NCBI GenBank assembly: GCA_026712715.1
Contig: JAPOPW010000030.1
Span: forward strand, 1 to 64,000
DNA: 64,000 nucleotides
Direction of reading: 5' to 3'
DNA from: Immundisolibacterales bacterium
GTDB taxonomy: Bacteria > Pseudomonadota > Gammaproteobacteria > HK1
In this document: piece after piece, positions 62,876 to 64,000 of the stretch
Layout: every line of letters starts with the position of its first letter
How positions within the stretch are numbered: the stretch's first letter is position 1
The notes under the pieces: model-generated
Told to the model about the DNA's origin: nothing
The model's database searches: none
Seen by the model: the letters and a program-made list of their open reading frames with translations, nothing else
Position numbers and translations under genes: made by a program

Positions 62876-64000
62876 TTGAGACCGAAGCTGCGCGAGACCT
62901 GGGAGGTGCGCAAGCCGCTCGTGCGGTCCGCCGGCGGTGTCGTCTCCTCCCAGCACTACCTGGCGTCCGAGGCGGGCGCGCGGGTGCTCGCCGAGGGCGG
63001 CAACGCGGTGGATGCGGCGGTCACCGCCGGGCTCGCGCTCGGCACCGTGGAGCCCTGGATGAGCGGGCTCGGCGGCTGCGGGCAGATGATCGTGCGCCTT
63101 GCCCGGGAGCCCCGCGCGTGGTCGGTCGACTTCGGGCTGGTCGCGTCGCGGAGCCTCGACCCCGCCGACTATCCCCTGGAGGAAGGCCGCGGGTCCGATC
63201 TTTTCCACTGGCCGGCCGTCGAGGGGGATCGGAACGTGATGGGGCCGCTCTCGATCGCGGTGCCCACCTACGCGGCCGGCGTGGCGGCGGCTCTCGAACG
63301 ATTCGGAACCCGTTCCTGGGCGGAGTGTCTCGCCCCCGCAATCGAGCTCGCGGAGCGCGGACTCGACGCCGACTGGTACGCCACGCTCAAGATCGCGTCC
63401 ACCGCCGCGCACCTCGCCCGTGACGAGGAGGCCCGCCGGGTCTTCCTCCCGGGCGGCTTCCCGCCCTGCTCGGAGTGGAGCGGACCGCCTCCCCGGCTCC
63501 GGCTCGGGAAGCTCGCGCAGACCCTGCGCCGGCTTGGCGAGGCCGGTCCCCGGGATTTCTACGAAGGGGCGATCGCCCGTTCGCTGGTCGCCGACGCGAG
63601 GAGGCTCGGGGCGCGTATCGAACCCGAGGATCTCGCCGGGGTGGAGGTCCGCATCCGCGAGTCGCTGGCCGTCGGCTACGCCGGCGCCACGGTCCGCGCG
63701 GCGCCCGGGCTCACCGGAGGACCGAGCCTGGAGCGCACGCTCGGCCTCCTCTCCGAGCGACGCGCCGCGGCGGCGCACGCCTGGCCCGGCTCCGAGTCCG
63801 ACCTTGCCGTCGCGTACGCGGATGCTCTTTCCACCGCCTACGCGGAGCGCCTCGCCGCGGCGGGCCACGATGCGGAGGCCGCGATGCCCGCCTGCACCAC
63901 GCACCTCAGCGTGGTCGACCGCGACGGCAACCTCGTCGCGCTCACCCAGACCCTGCTCTCGCTGTTCGGGTCCCGGGTGATGTTCCCCGGGACCGGGGTG
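62876..64000 (+). CDS. Gamma-glutamyltransferase, 3' end beyond the window
   Basis: An open frame of 375 codons to the window edge with no stop. It begins at TTG 62876, three bases after the acyltransferase. Ntn-hydrolase features of GGT: SSQHYLASEAGARVLAEGGN, NAVDAAVTAGLALGTVEPWM, SGLGGCGQMIV, and the autocleavage site TTHLSVVDRDGN with predicted nucleophile T341. There is no signal peptide, so unlike E. coli Ggt it should be cytosolic, as in YwrD-like or biosynthetic members. Family members transfer or hydrolyse gamma-glutamyl groups; the partner substrate is unknown. The rest of the small subunit is outside the window. Confidence 0.9.
   Translation, partial: MRPKLRETWEVRKPLVRSAGGVVSSQHYLASEAGARVLAEGGNAVDAAVTAGLALGTVEPWMSGLGGCGQMIVRLAREPRAWSVDFGLVASRSLDPADYPLEEGRGSDLFHWPAVEGDRNVMGPLSIAVPTYAAGVAAALERFGTRSWAECLAPAIELAERGLDADWYATLKIASTAAHLARDEEARRVFLPGGFPPCSEWSGPPPRLRLGKLAQTLRRLGEAGPRDFYEGAIARSLVADARRLGARIEPEDLAGVEVRIRESLAVGYAGATVRAAPGLTGGPSLERTLGLLSERRAAAAHAWPGSESDLAVAYADALSTAYAERLAAAGHDAEAAMPACTTHLSVVDRDGNLVALTQTLLSLFGSRVMFPGTGV

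Overview
The window is a 64 kb piece of a high-GC (clearly above 60 percent) gammaproteobacterial chromosome. The evidence is gene content and order rather than any rRNA: dapA-bamC beside gcvR, ndk-rlmN-rodZ-hisS-yfgM-bamB, lptFG divergent from pepA-holC-valS, apbC divergent from metG, xerC-hslVU, ubiE-ubiJ-ubiB, and yibN-secB-gpsA are all gammaproteobacterial arrangements. I cannot name the genus. No tRNA, rRNA, CRISPR array or insertion sequence was seen.

Layout. 0-5.6 kb is the accessory part: a truncated integrase relic, an intact P4-type integrase, two related porins (the first without a start codon or complete signal peptide), a secreted Met-rich protein of unknown function and about 0.75 kb without a gene. 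5.9-16.2 kb: an N-terminally short NAD-glutamate dehydrogenase, gcvR, a DUF3800-type protein, dapA-bamC, der, and a protein with two SnoaL-like domains. 16.5-21.4 kb: a complete carbohydrate-type ABC importer (ATPase, binding protein, two permeases) that separates der from bamB. 21.5-29.3 kb, minus strand: iscR, iscA, ndk, rlmN, rodZ, hisS, yfgM, bamB, with two copies of a dispersed repeat, one at the hisS 3' end and one between iscR and iscA. 29.5-40 kb: lptF-lptG, pepA-holC-unknown-valS-Nudix, an RDD membrane protein, dcd and a TauD-type dioxygenase. 40-50 kb: apbC, metG, nth, xerC, hslVU, ubiEJB. 50-58 kb, minus strand: ctpA, an RND pump with its adaptor, an MFS transporter and glucokinase. 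58.4 kb to the end: yibN-secB-gpsA, then a PLP decarboxylase, an LpxL-type acyltransferase and a gamma-glutamyltransferase that runs off the window.

How the genes fit together. Envelope biogenesis recurs: BamB and BamC (outer-membrane protein assembly), LptF and LptG (LPS export), YfgM and SecB (secretion), RodZ (cell shape), CtpA and an RND pump. The ubi genes make ubiquinone, the isc genes serve Fe-S cluster assembly, and apbC and nth act on or carry such clusters. Several normally fixed neighbours are absent at the expected places (iscS-iscU, ispG, rnf, grxC), so the conserved blocks have been condensed or rearranged. No single obvious new defence or biosynthetic system is visible. The best leads are the start-less porin copy beside the integrases, the repeat pair, the ndk/rlmN overlap, the RND pump with an extra hydrophobic insert, and the decarboxylase-acyltransferase-GGT cluster.
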